The notes under the pieces were generated by a model. It was not told the DNA's origin. It searched no databases and was given only the letters and a program-made list of their open reading frames with translations. From the NCBI GenBank assembly GCA_024711125.1, contig JANJTM010000059.1, forward strand, positions 1 to 64,000: a DNA stretch of 64,000 bases. Reading direction: 5' to 3'. This document shows positions 35,620 to 43,608 of the stretch, piece after piece. Position numbers and translations under genes: made by a program. This stretch comes from Rhodothermales bacterium. Its GTDB lineage: Bacteria; Bacteroidota; Rhodothermia; Rhodothermales; UBA10348. Position 1 is the stretch's first letter; every line of letters starts with the position of its first letter.

Positions 35620-37053
35620 TCAGGAAAGTTCGAGCGTGCCGTAGGTGATCGGCGCCAGTTCGCGGCCCGATCCGGTCGTGATCTTCCGGGTGGCTTCGTC
35701 GAAGTGCAGCATTTCGCCGAGCCGCTCCGACATTTCGGCCAGCGAGATGATCGTCTGGGCGCGGACGGCGAGGTCGATGTTGCCGTTCGGCTGCTTGTCG
35801 TTGCGGATCGAGTCGAAGAGGTTCGCCACGTGCTCCGGAATGCTGACGCCGGGCCGGAGGTTCGATTCCTGCACCTGGTCCACGAGGTCGGCAAAGGGAC
35901 GCTCGGGGCGCAGTTCCAGCGAATCGGAGCCGAGGTAGATCGTGCCCTCCTGGCCACGGATGACCGTACCGAGCCCCTGCTCGTTGACGGTCGCCCCCAT
36001 GACGACGATTCCGAGGCCGCTCGGGAAGTCGGCGAGAACCTGGGTCTGGTCATTCACGTCGCGATCCTCCTCTCCGAGCTGTGCCACCGTGATCTGGCGA
36101 TTGCCGAGGCACGCCACGCGCCGCGGAAACTCCGGGTTGCCGGTGGCCAGGATGAGCGGATGGATGACGTGGGCGAGCAGGTCGCCGAGGATGCCGCAGC
36201 AGTACGGGTAGTACTTGCGCCAGCGGGCCCAGTGGTGGTTGTTGAAGGGAATCCGGCGATTGACCTTGCCGAGCCACTTGTCCCAGTCGAGCGTCTCGGG
36301 CGTCACCTGGCCCTCCATCGGGTCGTAGTAGTTCCACTCCCCGTCGGGCGAATTCCGCATGTACGAATGCTGGGCCACGACGAGCGGACCGATGCCGCCG
36401 GCACGAATCAGCTCAGCCGCGCGGTGCCACTTGCCCTCGGTCGTGTACTGCGAGCCGATCTGGAACTTCATCCCGGTTCGCTTGGCCGCGTCGTGGATCG
36501 CGAACGCTTCGTCGAGATACCGGGTCATCGGCTTCTCGCAGTAGACGTGCTTGCCCGCCTCCATCGCATCGATGGCGATCTGCGCATGCCAATGGTCCAC
36601 CGTGCCGATGAAGACGACGTCGATGTCCTTGTTTTCGAGGAGCTGCCGATGATCCTCGTGCATCGTCACGTCGTACGATCCCAGGCCGCGCTGGTCTCGG
36701 GCCTGCAGCAGGAGGTCGCGGGTGCGCTCGCGGAAGCCCTTGTACAGGTCGCACGACGCGATGCCCACCGCGTTGTAATCGAATTCATGGAACGATTGCC
36801 CGTTGCCGCCGATGTTCGCGACGGTGCGCACGTGGGCGTTGAATCCCTGCCCGCCGACGCCGACGAAACCGACGTGGAGCCGGTCGTTGGCGCCGAGGAC
36901 CGAACCGGGCGCAAACGCGCGGCGCGGCCTGGCGGGTGTCGCGGTCCGGCCGACCGCGGGCGCGACGCCGGCCACGACGGCCGTGGCGGCGAGGGCGCCC
37001 TTCTTGAGGAACTCGCGACGGGATTCGGAAGCGGGGTCGTTCGAGGCGTTCAT
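35620..37053 (-). CDS. Tat-exported Gfo/Idh/MocA-family oxidoreductase (long type)
   Basis: 477 residues. SRREFLKKGALAATA (about 11-25) is a twin-arginine signal. The Rossmann motif VGFVGVGGQGFNA (about 60-72) and GKHVYCEKPMTRYLDEAF, with the intact EKP lysine, are followed by a C-terminal domain with RNSPDGEWNYYDP, GLTPETLDW-like PETLDWDKWLG and a CCGILGDLLAHVIHPL metal/substrate-site segment. This long type with NHHWARWRKYYPY is common in Planctomycetes and Bacteroidota and is usually linked to carbohydrate oxidation in the periplasm. It is the first gene of its operon, with a -7 element about 130 bp upstream. Confidence 0.9.
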   Translation of the reverse strand: MNASNDPASESRREFLKKGALAATAVVAGVAPAVGRTATPARPRRAFAPGSVLGANDRLHVGFVGVGGQGFNAHVRTVANIGGNGQSFHEFDYNAVGIASCDLYKGFRERTRDLLLQARDQRGLGSYDVTMHEDHRQLLENKDIDVVFIGTVDHWHAQIAIDAMEAGKHVYCEKPMTRYLDEAFAIHDAAKRTGMKFQIGSQYTTEGKWHRAAELIRAGGIGPLVVAQHSYMRNSPDGEWNYYDPMEGQVTPETLDWDKWLGKVNRRIPFNNHHWARWRKYYPYCCGILGDLLAHVIHPLILATGNPEFPRRVACLGNRQITVAQLGEEDRDVNDQTQVLADFPSGLGIVVMGATVNEQGLGTVIRGQEGTIYLGSDSLELRPERPFADLVDQVQESNLRPGVSIPEHVANLFDSIRNDKQPNGNIDLAVRAQTIISLAEMSERLGEMLHFDEATRKITTGSGRELAPITYGTLELS

Positions 37054-37180
37054 GGCGTCATTCCTGGCAGGGAAGAGCGACCTCGCGGACGGCGGGTCAT
37101 GGCGCCGCCCGGGACATCGCTCGAGTCGTGGTCGAATGCGGTTCGCGGGAGGTGTCGGAAGCGGTTCCGACCCATCGCGA

Positions 37181-37188
37181 CGAAGATA
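37181..37188 (-). promoter_or_regulatory. Putative -7 promoter element for the Gfo-ApbE operon
   Basis: Minus-strand TATCTTCG, one base from TAnnTTTG, preceded on that strand by an A/T-rich run (AAAAAAC). It lies about 128 bp upstream of the Gfo gene, in the divergent gap shared with yceI. Confidence 0.35.
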
Positions 37189-37275
37189 GTTTTTTCACGG
37201 ATCGAAACCACCCCCCGGGCGTGTTCAGCGGCGGTTGCCGTCCCGAGGCAACCCGACAAGCAACCCTCTTCCGCC

Positions 37276-37863
37276 ATGCGCAGTCTTCGATCCGGCCGTC
37301 TGCCCGTCCTCCTTTCGCTCGTCGCCGCCGCCTGGGCCGGGCAGTCCGTCGCCGCGCAGGACCTGGCCCTGAGGCCCGCCCCCGAGAGCCGAATCTGGGT
37401 GGACGGCACGTCGAACAAGAGCGACTGGACGGTCGAGGCCAAGGCGTTGACCGGGACCTTCACGATCGAAGGGGAGACGGTGACCGGCGCACGCATCGAG
37501 GTTCCCTCCGAGAAACTCGAGAGCCCGCGCAGCAAGATCATGGACCGCCTCATGTACAAGACGCTCAAGTCGGGGCAGCATCCGTCGATCGTGTTCACGC
37601 TGTCGCGCGCGGCGGCCATGGCGGCCGGGGCCGACGGAGGTCGATCGCTGGCCGTGACAGGCGAGCTTGCGATCGCGGGCGTCACGAGGGAGGTGTCGTT
37701 CCCCGTGACGGCCATGCCGGTCTCCGGCGGTGCCTGGAAGTTCGCCGGGCAGGTGTCGGTCCTGCTCACCGATTTCGACATGGTTCCCCCGACCGCGCTG
37801 TTCGGAGCGTTGCACACCGGGGACGAGGTCACGATCCGGTTCGACGTCGTCGCCGGGCGGTGA
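37276..37863 (+). CDS. YceI-family periplasmic lipid-binding protein
   Basis: 195 residues. Signal peptide (1-27, ending SVAAQ), then an eight-stranded lipocalin-like YceI domain: SRIWVDGTSNKSDWTVEAKALTG, VEVPSEKL-like IEVPSEKLESPRSKIMDRLMYKTLKSG, HPSIVFTLS, LAVTGELAIAGVTREVSFPVTA and DFDMVPPTALFGALHTGDEVTIRFDV. The family binds isoprenoid or other long lipids in the periplasm; a precise role is often unclear. The start gives a normal signal peptide. It is a single gene divergent from the Gfo-ApbE operon. Confidence 0.93.
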   Translation: MRSLRSGRLPVLLSLVAAAWAGQSVAAQDLALRPAPESRIWVDGTSNKSDWTVEAKALTGTFTIEGETVTGARIEVPSEKLESPRSKIMDRLMYKTLKSGQHPSIVFTLSRAAAMAAGADGGRSLAVTGELAIAGVTREVSFPVTAMPVSGGAWKFAGQVSVLLTDFDMVPPTALFGALHTGDEVTIRFDVVAGR

Positions 37864-38043
37864 GGCGCCCCGGCCGGCAGGCGGCAGCCCTCCGCCCGGT
37901 GATGTAGGGCATCCTCCTACGAAACCGAGCGGACCGACCGTACACGATTTCGGGCCTGCGGCTCACGGACGGGGTGCGTTCGATTAGGCTCCTTGTCGTC
38001 GGCGGGTAACGCCGCCGTGCGAGCCAGTCAACGAGGAGACGCC

Positions 38044-39303
38044 ATGTTCCGCTCTGAACCCGAAGTCCTGGTTGTCGGTGCCGGCCCCGTCGGCCTCTTC
38101 AGCGCCCTCACGCTCGCCCGCCGCGGGCACCGTGTGCGCGTCATCGACAAGGAATGGCGCCCGGCCGCACACAGCTACGCGCTGGCGTTGCACGGGCAGA
38201 GCCTCGAACTCCTGGAGGAAACGGGCCTGTTGGCGCCCGTGCTTGCCGCGTCCCGGCGCATCCGGAGGGTCTCTTTCCACGAAGGCGATACCCGGATCGC
38301 GGGGATCGATCTGAACCGCGTGCACCGCGATTACACGTTCGTATCGGTACTTCGCCAGGACGTACTGGAGCGGATCCTGGTCGAGGCGCTGGCCGACCGG
38401 GGCGTCAAGGTCTGGTGGAACCACGAGATGACCCAGTTCGAGGACAGCCCCGACGGCCTGGAGATCACGATCGACAAGCTCTCCCGCGAGGGGCTCGGCT
38501 ATTCGGTCCAGCACGGGGAGTGGGTGGTGGCGAAGAGCCGGACCGTGCGACCGCAGTTCGTGATCGGGGCCGACGGCCATCGCAGCCGGGTCCGTTCGAT
38601 CCTCGGGGCGGGTTTCCCCGAGGTGGGGCGCACCCGAAGTTTCGCCGTTTTCGAATTCCGGACCGAGGCCGAGCTCGGCGACGAGATGCGCATCATGCTG
38701 GCCGACGGCTCGCTGAACCTCGTGTGGCCGCTTCCCGACCACTACAGCCGGTGGAGTTTCGAACTGACCGACGACGAGGCGCCGACCGGTTCGCGCATCA
38801 AGGACCGGAGCGAAGTGCAGCTGGGCGGCGTCGAATACCCGCTCATCGAGGAGTCGGCGCTCCTCGAGTTCCTGCGCGCCCGCGCCCCGTGGTTCCGCGG
38901 CGAGGTCGACGACGTGCGCTGGAGACTGCTCGTCCGCTTCGAGCGGCGGCTTTCGACCACCGTGGGCGAAGGGAAGCTCTGGCTGGCGGGGGATGCCCTG
39001 CACATGACGAGCCCGGTAGGCATCCAATCGATGAACGTGGGTTTGCGCGAGGCACGGGACCTGGCGATCGCCATGTCGGACGTCCTGGACGGTCACGCCG
39101 ACCACTCGGCGCTCGAGCGATACCGCGCCGACAGGGAGACCGAATGGGATTTCCTGCTCGGAATGGACGACCGGACCCGGGCCACCGCGTCGACCGATCC
39201 GAGGTTCGTTCCGCTGGTCAACGAACTGCCATCGATGCTGCCCGCGTCCGGGGCAGACCTGGTGCAGCTGCTCGGGCAGCTGGGTATCGAGCGGACCGCC
39301 TGA
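38044..39303 (+). CDS. FAD-dependent aromatic-ring-hydroxylase-type monooxygenase
   Basis: 419 residues of the PHBH/UbiH flavin monooxygenase family. The ADP-binding motif is VLVVGAGPVGLFSALTLARRGH (about 8-29). QFVIGADGHRSRVR is the conserved DG segment near 175-188. LWLAGDALHMTSPVGIQSMNVGLREARDLA (about 310-340) is the FAD ribityl GD motif. No C-terminal thioredoxin-like domain is visible. No signal peptide, so cytoplasmic. A GAGGAG Shine-Dalgarno lies just before the ATG, and an in-frame ATG 51 bp upstream is less likely. The substrate is not readable; no aromatic-degradation or quinone genes adjoin it. Confidence 0.9.
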   Translation: MFRSEPEVLVVGAGPVGLFSALTLARRGHRVRVIDKEWRPAAHSYALALHGQSLELLEETGLLAPVLAASRRIRRVSFHEGDTRIAGIDLNRVHRDYTFVSVLRQDVLERILVEALADRGVKVWWNHEMTQFEDSPDGLEITIDKLSREGLGYSVQHGEWVVAKSRTVRPQFVIGADGHRSRVRSILGAGFPEVGRTRSFAVFEFRTEAELGDEMRIMLADGSLNLVWPLPDHYSRWSFELTDDEAPTGSRIKDRSEVQLGGVEYPLIEESALLEFLRARAPWFRGEVDDVRWRLLVRFERRLSTTVGEGKLWLAGDALHMTSPVGIQSMNVGLREARDLAIAMSDVLDGHADHSALERYRADRETEWDFLLGMDDRTRATASTDPRFVPLVNELPSMLPASGADLVQLLGQLGIERTA

Positions 39304-39441
39304 CGGCGCGGACGAACGCGCAGCCCCCCGCCGCCGGCGGCCGCTCCTTGTGCAGCGATCGTCGTAGGGGGTTTCCGCCCGTGGCCGTAGGGGAGCGCAC
39401 TCGACCGGGTAGCGAACGGTTGCCGCGTGGCACGGATCATC

Positions 39442-39494
39442 CGACAGGGGCGTTCAGGGATCGCCGACAGGCCTTTCGGCGGGCGCACGACAGG
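39442..39494. repeat. Three CGACAGG direct repeats with 23-bp period
   Basis: CGACAGG occurs at 39442-39448, 39465-39471 and 39488-39494, exactly 23 bp apart. The CAGG core recurs at 39455 and 39503. They lie 79-131 bp upstream of the octaheme cytochrome start, in a region with no gene, and may be binding sites of a regulator. Confidence 0.45.
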
Positions 39495-39510
39495 CGCGGA
39501 AACAGGCGAA

Positions 39511-39569
39511 TCGTACCGTGAGGACCGGATCCGGCCCCCATCCGGACCGCATCGACCCTCACGGTACGA
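39511..39569 (+). promoter_or_regulatory. Large nested hairpin at the octaheme cytochrome start
   Basis: 13-bp perfect arms TCGTACCGTGAGG (39511-39523) and CCTCACGGTACGA (39557-39569) enclose a second inverted repeat, CCGGAT/ATCCGG. The structure ends 3 bp before the ATG at 39573, and no Shine-Dalgarno is visible. It could be a translational control hairpin or a dyad operator. Confidence 0.55.
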
Positions 39570-39572
39570 ACC

Positions 39573-40994
39573 ATGAAACGACTCCTGATACCGATTCTCT
39601 CGGTGCTGCTCCTCCTGCCGGCATTCCTGCTCTCCATGCCGGACGCCCAGATCACCGAGGGCCTGCACTACACCCGTGCCGGCAAGGCCTTCTGGTACTC
39701 GGCCTCCAACGGCGGATTCGAACAGTACACGAACGTTCCGATGACCTCGCTCGTGTGCAACAACTGCCATGCGGCCACCCTGGCCAACGGGACTCCGGTC
39801 AACAACGCCACCTACCAGCCGAGCTGCGACGACTGCCACATCGAAATCGGCGACAAGCCCGCCGATGCCGTCTGCCGCGGTTGTCACAGTCGGCAGAACA
39901 CCGAGTTCTCCCTCTCGAAAAACACCAATCCGGTGATTGCCGAGCGTTTCCGCGACGTGCACCGGGACCAGTACGGCATGGGCTGCGTCGATTGCCACAG
40001 CAAGGACGAGCTGCATGGCGACGGGGTGCGCTACAACACCATGTTCGAGGCGCAGCACCTGAATACCACCTGCGAGGACTGTCACCAGGGCTCCGACGCG
40101 CCGTTGTCGACGGTGCCGGAGCACGCGAAGCACATCGCGGACGTCGAGTGCGCCGCATGCCACGCGTCCACCGTAATGGCCTGCGTGAACTGCCATTTCG
40201 AGTCGGAGATCGTGGAGAAGAAGCGGTTCTACGGCGGTCCGCCGATGAACGGCTTCATGCTGCTCGTGAACAACACGTACACGGGGAAGGTCGGCCCGGC
40301 GAGCTTCCAGTCGCTCACGTTCGGCGACCAGACCTTCTTCGGCATGGGTCCGTTCGGGCCCCACACGACGAAAAGGGAAGGCCGTACCTGTTCCGACTGC
40401 CATGACAATGCCAACGTGCGGGCCTACAACCAGAACGGTGCGATCCCGTTCATCCAGTGGAACGCCGCCACGGCTCAGCTCGAGATGAAGGCGCCGGGCA
40501 TCATCCCGGTGCCGGAAGACTACCGGACGGCCCTTGCGATGGACTATGTGACCTTCCTCGGGCAGCCGTCGGATGCCGTCACCAACCCCCGCAACCCGGC
40601 CGAATGGGCGTTCAAGAAGAGCGGTACCGACGACGCCCACATGCTCTTCGCGACCCCCCTGTCGCCGACGCAGATGGCCGCGCTGTCGACCGCGATCGTC
40701 GGCGTCGAGACGTCGCCCGACCTTCCCGACGGATTCCGACTCGACGGGAACTACCCGAACCCGTTCAATCCGACGACCACGCTCGCCTTCGAGCTTCCGA
40801 CCGAGGGCCGCGTGACACTGGAGGTCTTCGACGCCGCAGGACGCAGCCGCGCCGTCCTGGCCGACGGGATGACCTTGCCGGCAGGCAGGCATTACATGCC
40901 GTACGCGGCCGGGGACCTGACGAGCGGAACGTATTTCGTGCGCCTCGCCTGGGACGGATACGTGGTGACGCGGGCGATCACCCTGTCCAGGTAG
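39573..40994 (+). CDS. Octaheme c-type cytochrome with T9SS C-terminal sorting domain
   Basis: 473 residues. Signal peptide (1-25), then eight CxxCH heme-binding motifs with histidines at 66, 89, 105, 142, 171, 197, 208 and 277 (CNNCH, CDDCH, CRGCH, CVDCH, CEDCH, CAACH, CVNCH, CSDCH). Extra histidines between the motifs can serve as distal ligands. After a linker, residues about 385-473 form a typical T9SS type A sorting domain (NYPNPFNPTTTLAFELP, TLEVFDAAGR, LTSGTYFVRL). It should therefore be matured in the periplasm and moved to the cell surface, suggesting electron exchange with extracellular acceptors or donors. It is a single gene, with no cytochrome biogenesis or menaquinol dehydrogenase gene adjoining. 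The enzyme family (for example tetrathionate or nitrite reductases) is not recognised. Confidence 0.9.
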   Translation: MKRLLIPILSVLLLLPAFLLSMPDAQITEGLHYTRAGKAFWYSASNGGFEQYTNVPMTSLVCNNCHAATLANGTPVNNATYQPSCDDCHIEIGDKPADAVCRGCHSRQNTEFSLSKNTNPVIAERFRDVHRDQYGMGCVDCHSKDELHGDGVRYNTMFEAQHLNTTCEDCHQGSDAPLSTVPEHAKHIADVECAACHASTVMACVNCHFESEIVEKKRFYGGPPMNGFMLLVNNTYTGKVGPASFQSLTFGDQTFFGMGPFGPHTTKREGRTCSDCHDNANVRAYNQNGAIPFIQWNAATAQLEMKAPGIIPVPEDYRTALAMDYVTFLGQPSDAVTNPRNPAEWAFKKSGTDDAHMLFATPLSPTQMAALSTAIVGVETSPDLPDGFRLDGNYPNPFNPTTTLAFELPTEGRVTLEVFDAAGRSRAVLADGMTLPAGRHYMPYAAGDLTSGTYFVRLAWDGYVVTRAITLSR

Positions 40995-41034
40995 GGGACG
41001 ATCCGCGGGCACTCGACGCCCGGCAACGAAGTCA

Positions 41035-41065
41035 CCGTGCCCCGGCGGGAGCAGCCGGGGCACGG
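41035..41065. terminator. GC-rich hairpin after the octaheme cytochrome gene
   Basis: 12-bp perfect stem CCGTGCCCCGGC (41035-41046) with GCCGGGGCACGG (41054-41065), 41 bp after the cytochrome stop. No T tract follows on either strand, so it may be a factor-assisted terminator or an mRNA 3'-end stabiliser. Confidence 0.4.
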
Positions 41066-41072
41066 ACGGCCG

Positions 41073-41112
41073 AAAAACGAAGCGCCCCGGTCTGCGGAGA
41101 CCGGGGCGCTTC
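41073..41112 (-). terminator. Intrinsic terminator in the dnaK direction
   Basis: 15-bp perfect stem (41079-41093 and 41098-41112, loop GCGG) followed on the minus strand by CGTTTTT (41077-41073). It is 336 bp beyond the dnaK stop, so dnaK transcripts ending here carry the whole TTACGG hairpin array in their 3' end. Confidence 0.7.
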
Positions 41113-41139
41113 CATGGAGTGCCGGGAGCGGATCCCGGC

Positions 41140-41400
41140 GGGGCCTTACGGGACCCCCTAAATCGGGCCCGGCCCTCGGGCGGCGTCGTGGAGGCCTTAC
41201 GGAGCCTCTCGTTGCGCAGCCACCGGGTCGGGCTACACGCCAGGCAGGGCCTTCTCTCGTCTTACGGGACGGAGCGCCTTACGGGGCGAACTGCACCTGG
41301 ATTGGGCATGCCGGCCTTACGGGGCCGACCGGTTCGGTCTTACGGGACCGAGGCGGCGTCTTACGGGACGCGCTCACGTGTGGTACACCTTACGGGGTGT
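41140..41400 (-). repeat. Array of eight short hairpins with an invariant loop
   Basis: Eight inverted repeats share the same six-base loop (plus strand TTACGG, minus strand CCGTAA), but their 4-6 bp stems differ. Loop positions are 41146, 41197, 41262, 41279, 41317, 41340, 41361 and 41390 (first base). Minus-strand stems, from the dnaK side, are ACACC/GGTGT, GCGTC/GACGC, CGGTC/GACCG, CGGCC/GGCCG, CGCC/GGCG, CGTC/GACG, GAGGCT/GGCCTC and GGGGTC/GGCCCC. The last two contain G-U wobbles on the minus strand but C-A mismatches on the plus strand, so the minus-strand RNA is the likelier functional form. No protein gene is supported here. The array lies between the dnaK stop and a dnaK-oriented terminator. 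Confidence 0.85.
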
Positions 41401-41447
41401 CGCGCACCTATGGTTTGGACGTGGAGAAACGATGATTGTTACACCGA

Positions 41448-43352
41448 TCACTTCTTGTCGTCCTCGTCCACGACCTCGTAATCGACGTCGCGAACCTCTT
41501 TCTCGCCTTCTTCACCGGATTCGGACGCACCCGGGGCCGAAGCCTGCGCCTGCTGCGCATTGTACAGGTCCTGCGACGCCTCGCCCCAGGCCTCGTTCAG
41601 CTGCTGCATGGCCGATTCGATCTCGGCCAGATTGCGTGCCTTGTGAGCTTCCTTGAGGCGGTCGTGGGCCGCGTCGATCTTGGCACGCTTGTCGGCGGGA
41701 AGCTTGTCCCCGTAGTCCTTCAGGTTCTTCTCGGTCGAGAAAAGAAGCGCGTCGGCCGCGTTGAACTTGTCGGCCTCCTCGCGGCGCTTGCGGTCCTCGT
41801 CGGCGTGCGCCTTGGCATCGGTGCGCATCTTCTCGATCTCGGCCTGCGAAAGGCCCGAAGACGCCTCGATGCGGATGGTCTGTTCCTTGCCGGTGGCCCG
41901 GTCCTTCGCCGACACGCTCAGGATACCGTTCGCGTCGATGTCGAAGGTGACCTCGATCTGCGGAATGCCGCGCGGCGCGGGGGGAATACCGTCCAGGTGG
42001 AAACGCCCGATGGTCCGGTTGTCGTTGGCCATGGTCCGGTCACCCTGGAGCACGTGGATCTCGACCGAGGGCTGGTTGTCGGACGCCGTCGAGAAGACCT
42101 CGCTCTTGCGCGTCGGGATCGTCGTGTTGGCGGGGATCAGGACCGTCATCACGCCGCCGAGGGTCTCGATGCCCAGGTTCAGCGGGGTGACGTCGAGGAG
42201 TAGCACGTCGGTGACGTCGCCCGACAGCACGCCGCCCTGGATGGCCGCGCCGATGGCCACGACCTCGTCCGGGTTCACCGATCGGTTGGGCTTCTTTCCG
42301 AAGAACTTCTCGACGACGGCCTGGATGGCGGGGATGCGGGTCGAGCCGCCGACGAGGATGACTTCGTCGATCTTGTCCTTTCCGAGTCCGGCATCCTTCA
42401 GCGCTTTCTCCATGGGCGGAATCGTGCGCTGGATGAGGTCGTCGACGAGCTGCTCGAACCGGGCCCGCGTGAGGTCGAGCGTCAGGTGTTTCGGACCGTC
42501 GGCCGTCGCCGTGATGAACGGCAGGTTGATGGTCGTCTGCGTCGAGGACGAGAGTTCGATCTTCGCCTTCTCGGCGGCCTCCTTGAGGCGCTGGAGGGCC
42601 ATCGGGTCCTTGCGCAGGTCGATCTGCTCCTGCGACTTGAATTCGTCGGCGATCCAGTCGATGAGCCGCTGGTCGAAGTCGTCGCCGCCGAGGTGCGTGT
42701 CGCCGTTGGTCGACTTCACCTCGAAGACCCCGTCGCCGAGTTCGAGGATCGAGATGTCGTAGGTACCGCCGCCGAGGTCGAAGACGGCCACGATCTCGTC
42801 CTGCCCCTTGCGGTCGAGCCCGTAGGCGAGTGCGGCGGCCGTGGGCTCGTTGATGATGCGGCGAACCTTGAGGCCCGCGATTTCGCCCGCCTCCTTCGTC
42901 GCCTTGCGCTGCGCGTCGTTGAAGTAGGCCGGGACCGTGATCACGGCCTCGGTGACCTTCTCGCCCAGGTGGTCCTCGGCGGTCTGCTTGAGCTTCTGGA
43001 GCACGACGGCCGAGATCTCCTGCGGGGTGAATACCCGGTCGTCGATCTTCACGCGGGCCGTATCGTTCTCGCCGTGCACGACCTGGTAGGGGACCTCGCT
43101 GATCTCGTTCGCGACCTCTCCGTACTGACGGCCCATGAAGCGCTTGATCGAGGCGATCGTGTGCTTCGGATTCGTGATGGCCTGCCGCTTGGCCGGCGCG
43201 CCGACGAGGCGCTCGCCGTCCTTCTTGAAGGCGACGATGGACGGCGTCGTGCGGGCGCCCTCCGAATTGGTGATGACGACCGGTTCGCCGCCTTCCATGA
43301 CGGCGACGACGGAGTTCGTCGTGCCCAGGTCGATGCCGATGATCTTGCCCAT
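41448..43352 (-). CDS. dnaK: Chaperone DnaK (Hsp70)
   Basis: 634-residue cytoplasmic Hsp70, of the family's usual length. N-terminal ATPase domain begins [14 protein letters not shown] and carries [37 protein letters not shown] and [11 protein letters not shown]. The linker is [15 protein letters not shown]. The substrate-binding domain (about 390-510) and helical lid follow, ending in an acidic [21 protein letters not shown] tail like other bacterial DnaK. The start is chosen at MGKII; 25 upstream in-frame residues are unrelated. It is divergent from pgsA; grpE and dnaJ are not in the window. The 256-bp upstream gap holds no CIRCE element that I can see. Confidence 0.99.
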   Translation of the reverse strand: MGKIIGIDLGTTNSVVAVMEGGEPVVITNSEGARTTPSIVAFKKDGERLVGAPAKRQAITNPKHTIASIKRFMGRQYGEVANEISEVPYQVVHGENDTARVKIDDRVFTPQEISAVVLQKLKQTAEDHLGEKVTEAVITVPAYFNDAQRKATKEAGEIAGLKVRRIINEPTAAALAYGLDRKGQDEIVAVFDLGGGTYDISILELGDGVFEVKSTNGDTHLGGDDFDQRLIDWIADEFKSQEQIDLRKDPMALQRLKEAAEKAKIELSSSTQTTINLPFITATADGPKHLTLDLTRARFEQLVDDLIQRTIPPMEKALKDAGLGKDKIDEVILVGGSTRIPAIQAVVEKFFGKKPNRSVNPDEVVAIGAAIQGGVLSGDVTDVLLLDVTPLNLGIETLGGVMTVLIPANTTIPTRKSEVFSTASDNQPSVEIHVLQGDRTMANDNRTIGRFHLDGIPPAPRGIPQIEVTFDIDANGILSVSAKDRATGKEQTIRIEASSGLSQAEIEKMRTDAKAHADEDRKRREEADKFNAADALLFSTEKNLKDYGDKLPADKRAKIDAAHDRLKEAHKARNLAEIESAMQQLNEAWGEASQDLYNAQQAQASAPGASESGEEGEKEVRDVDYEVVDEDDKK

Positions 43353-43564
43353 TCTGCCGTGCGTTCTGTGACGTGGAAATCCGTCGCCGCCTGCGAGCGG
43401 TGGCGTGTGCGCGAACGTGCCGCGCAAGAACGATGCCGAGGCGCCAAGTCGGTCAGATTGGCAGACCGAGGGAAGAAATCACGTCGCGTCGCGGCCGGAG
43501 CGGCAGACACCCGCTGCCCGCGTCCTCCTTCCGGCGTGGGGGTGGAGGGATCGGACCTTCCGCG

Positions 43565-43572
43565 TATATTGC
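43565..43572 (+). promoter_or_regulatory. Putative -7 promoter element for pgsA-pyrE-cinA
   Basis: TATATTGC, related to the TAnnTTTG pattern, 37 bp before the pgsA ATG. The rest of the 256-bp divergent gap to dnaK shows only a weak GCCAA-N10-TTGGC dyad at 43443-43462. Confidence 0.3.
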
Positions 43573-43608
43573 CGCGCACCCGCCCCGCCGACACCGCCGC
43601 AGCTGGCG

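Noticed and set aside
37217-37227. Second copy of the MITE terminal repeat (GGGCGTGTTCA)
   Set aside because: Only 11 bases match, no partner repeat is nearby, and one such match is plausible by chance in GC-rich DNA.
41140-41400. CRISPR array or integron attC array
   Set aside because: Only the loop is conserved and the stems differ; repeat spacing is irregular; and there are no cas or integrase genes, so neither fits.
41037-41481. Small proteins read through the TTACGG region
   Set aside because: Open frames exist, but their residues simply mirror the repeats, no ribosome-binding site is seen, and the region is explained better by RNA hairpins.
43353-43608. CIRCE/HrcA operator upstream of dnaK
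   Set aside because: The TTAGCACTC-N9-GAGTGCTAA dyad is absent; only a weak GCCAA-N10-TTGGC dyad at 43443-43462 is present, with short arms that could be chance.
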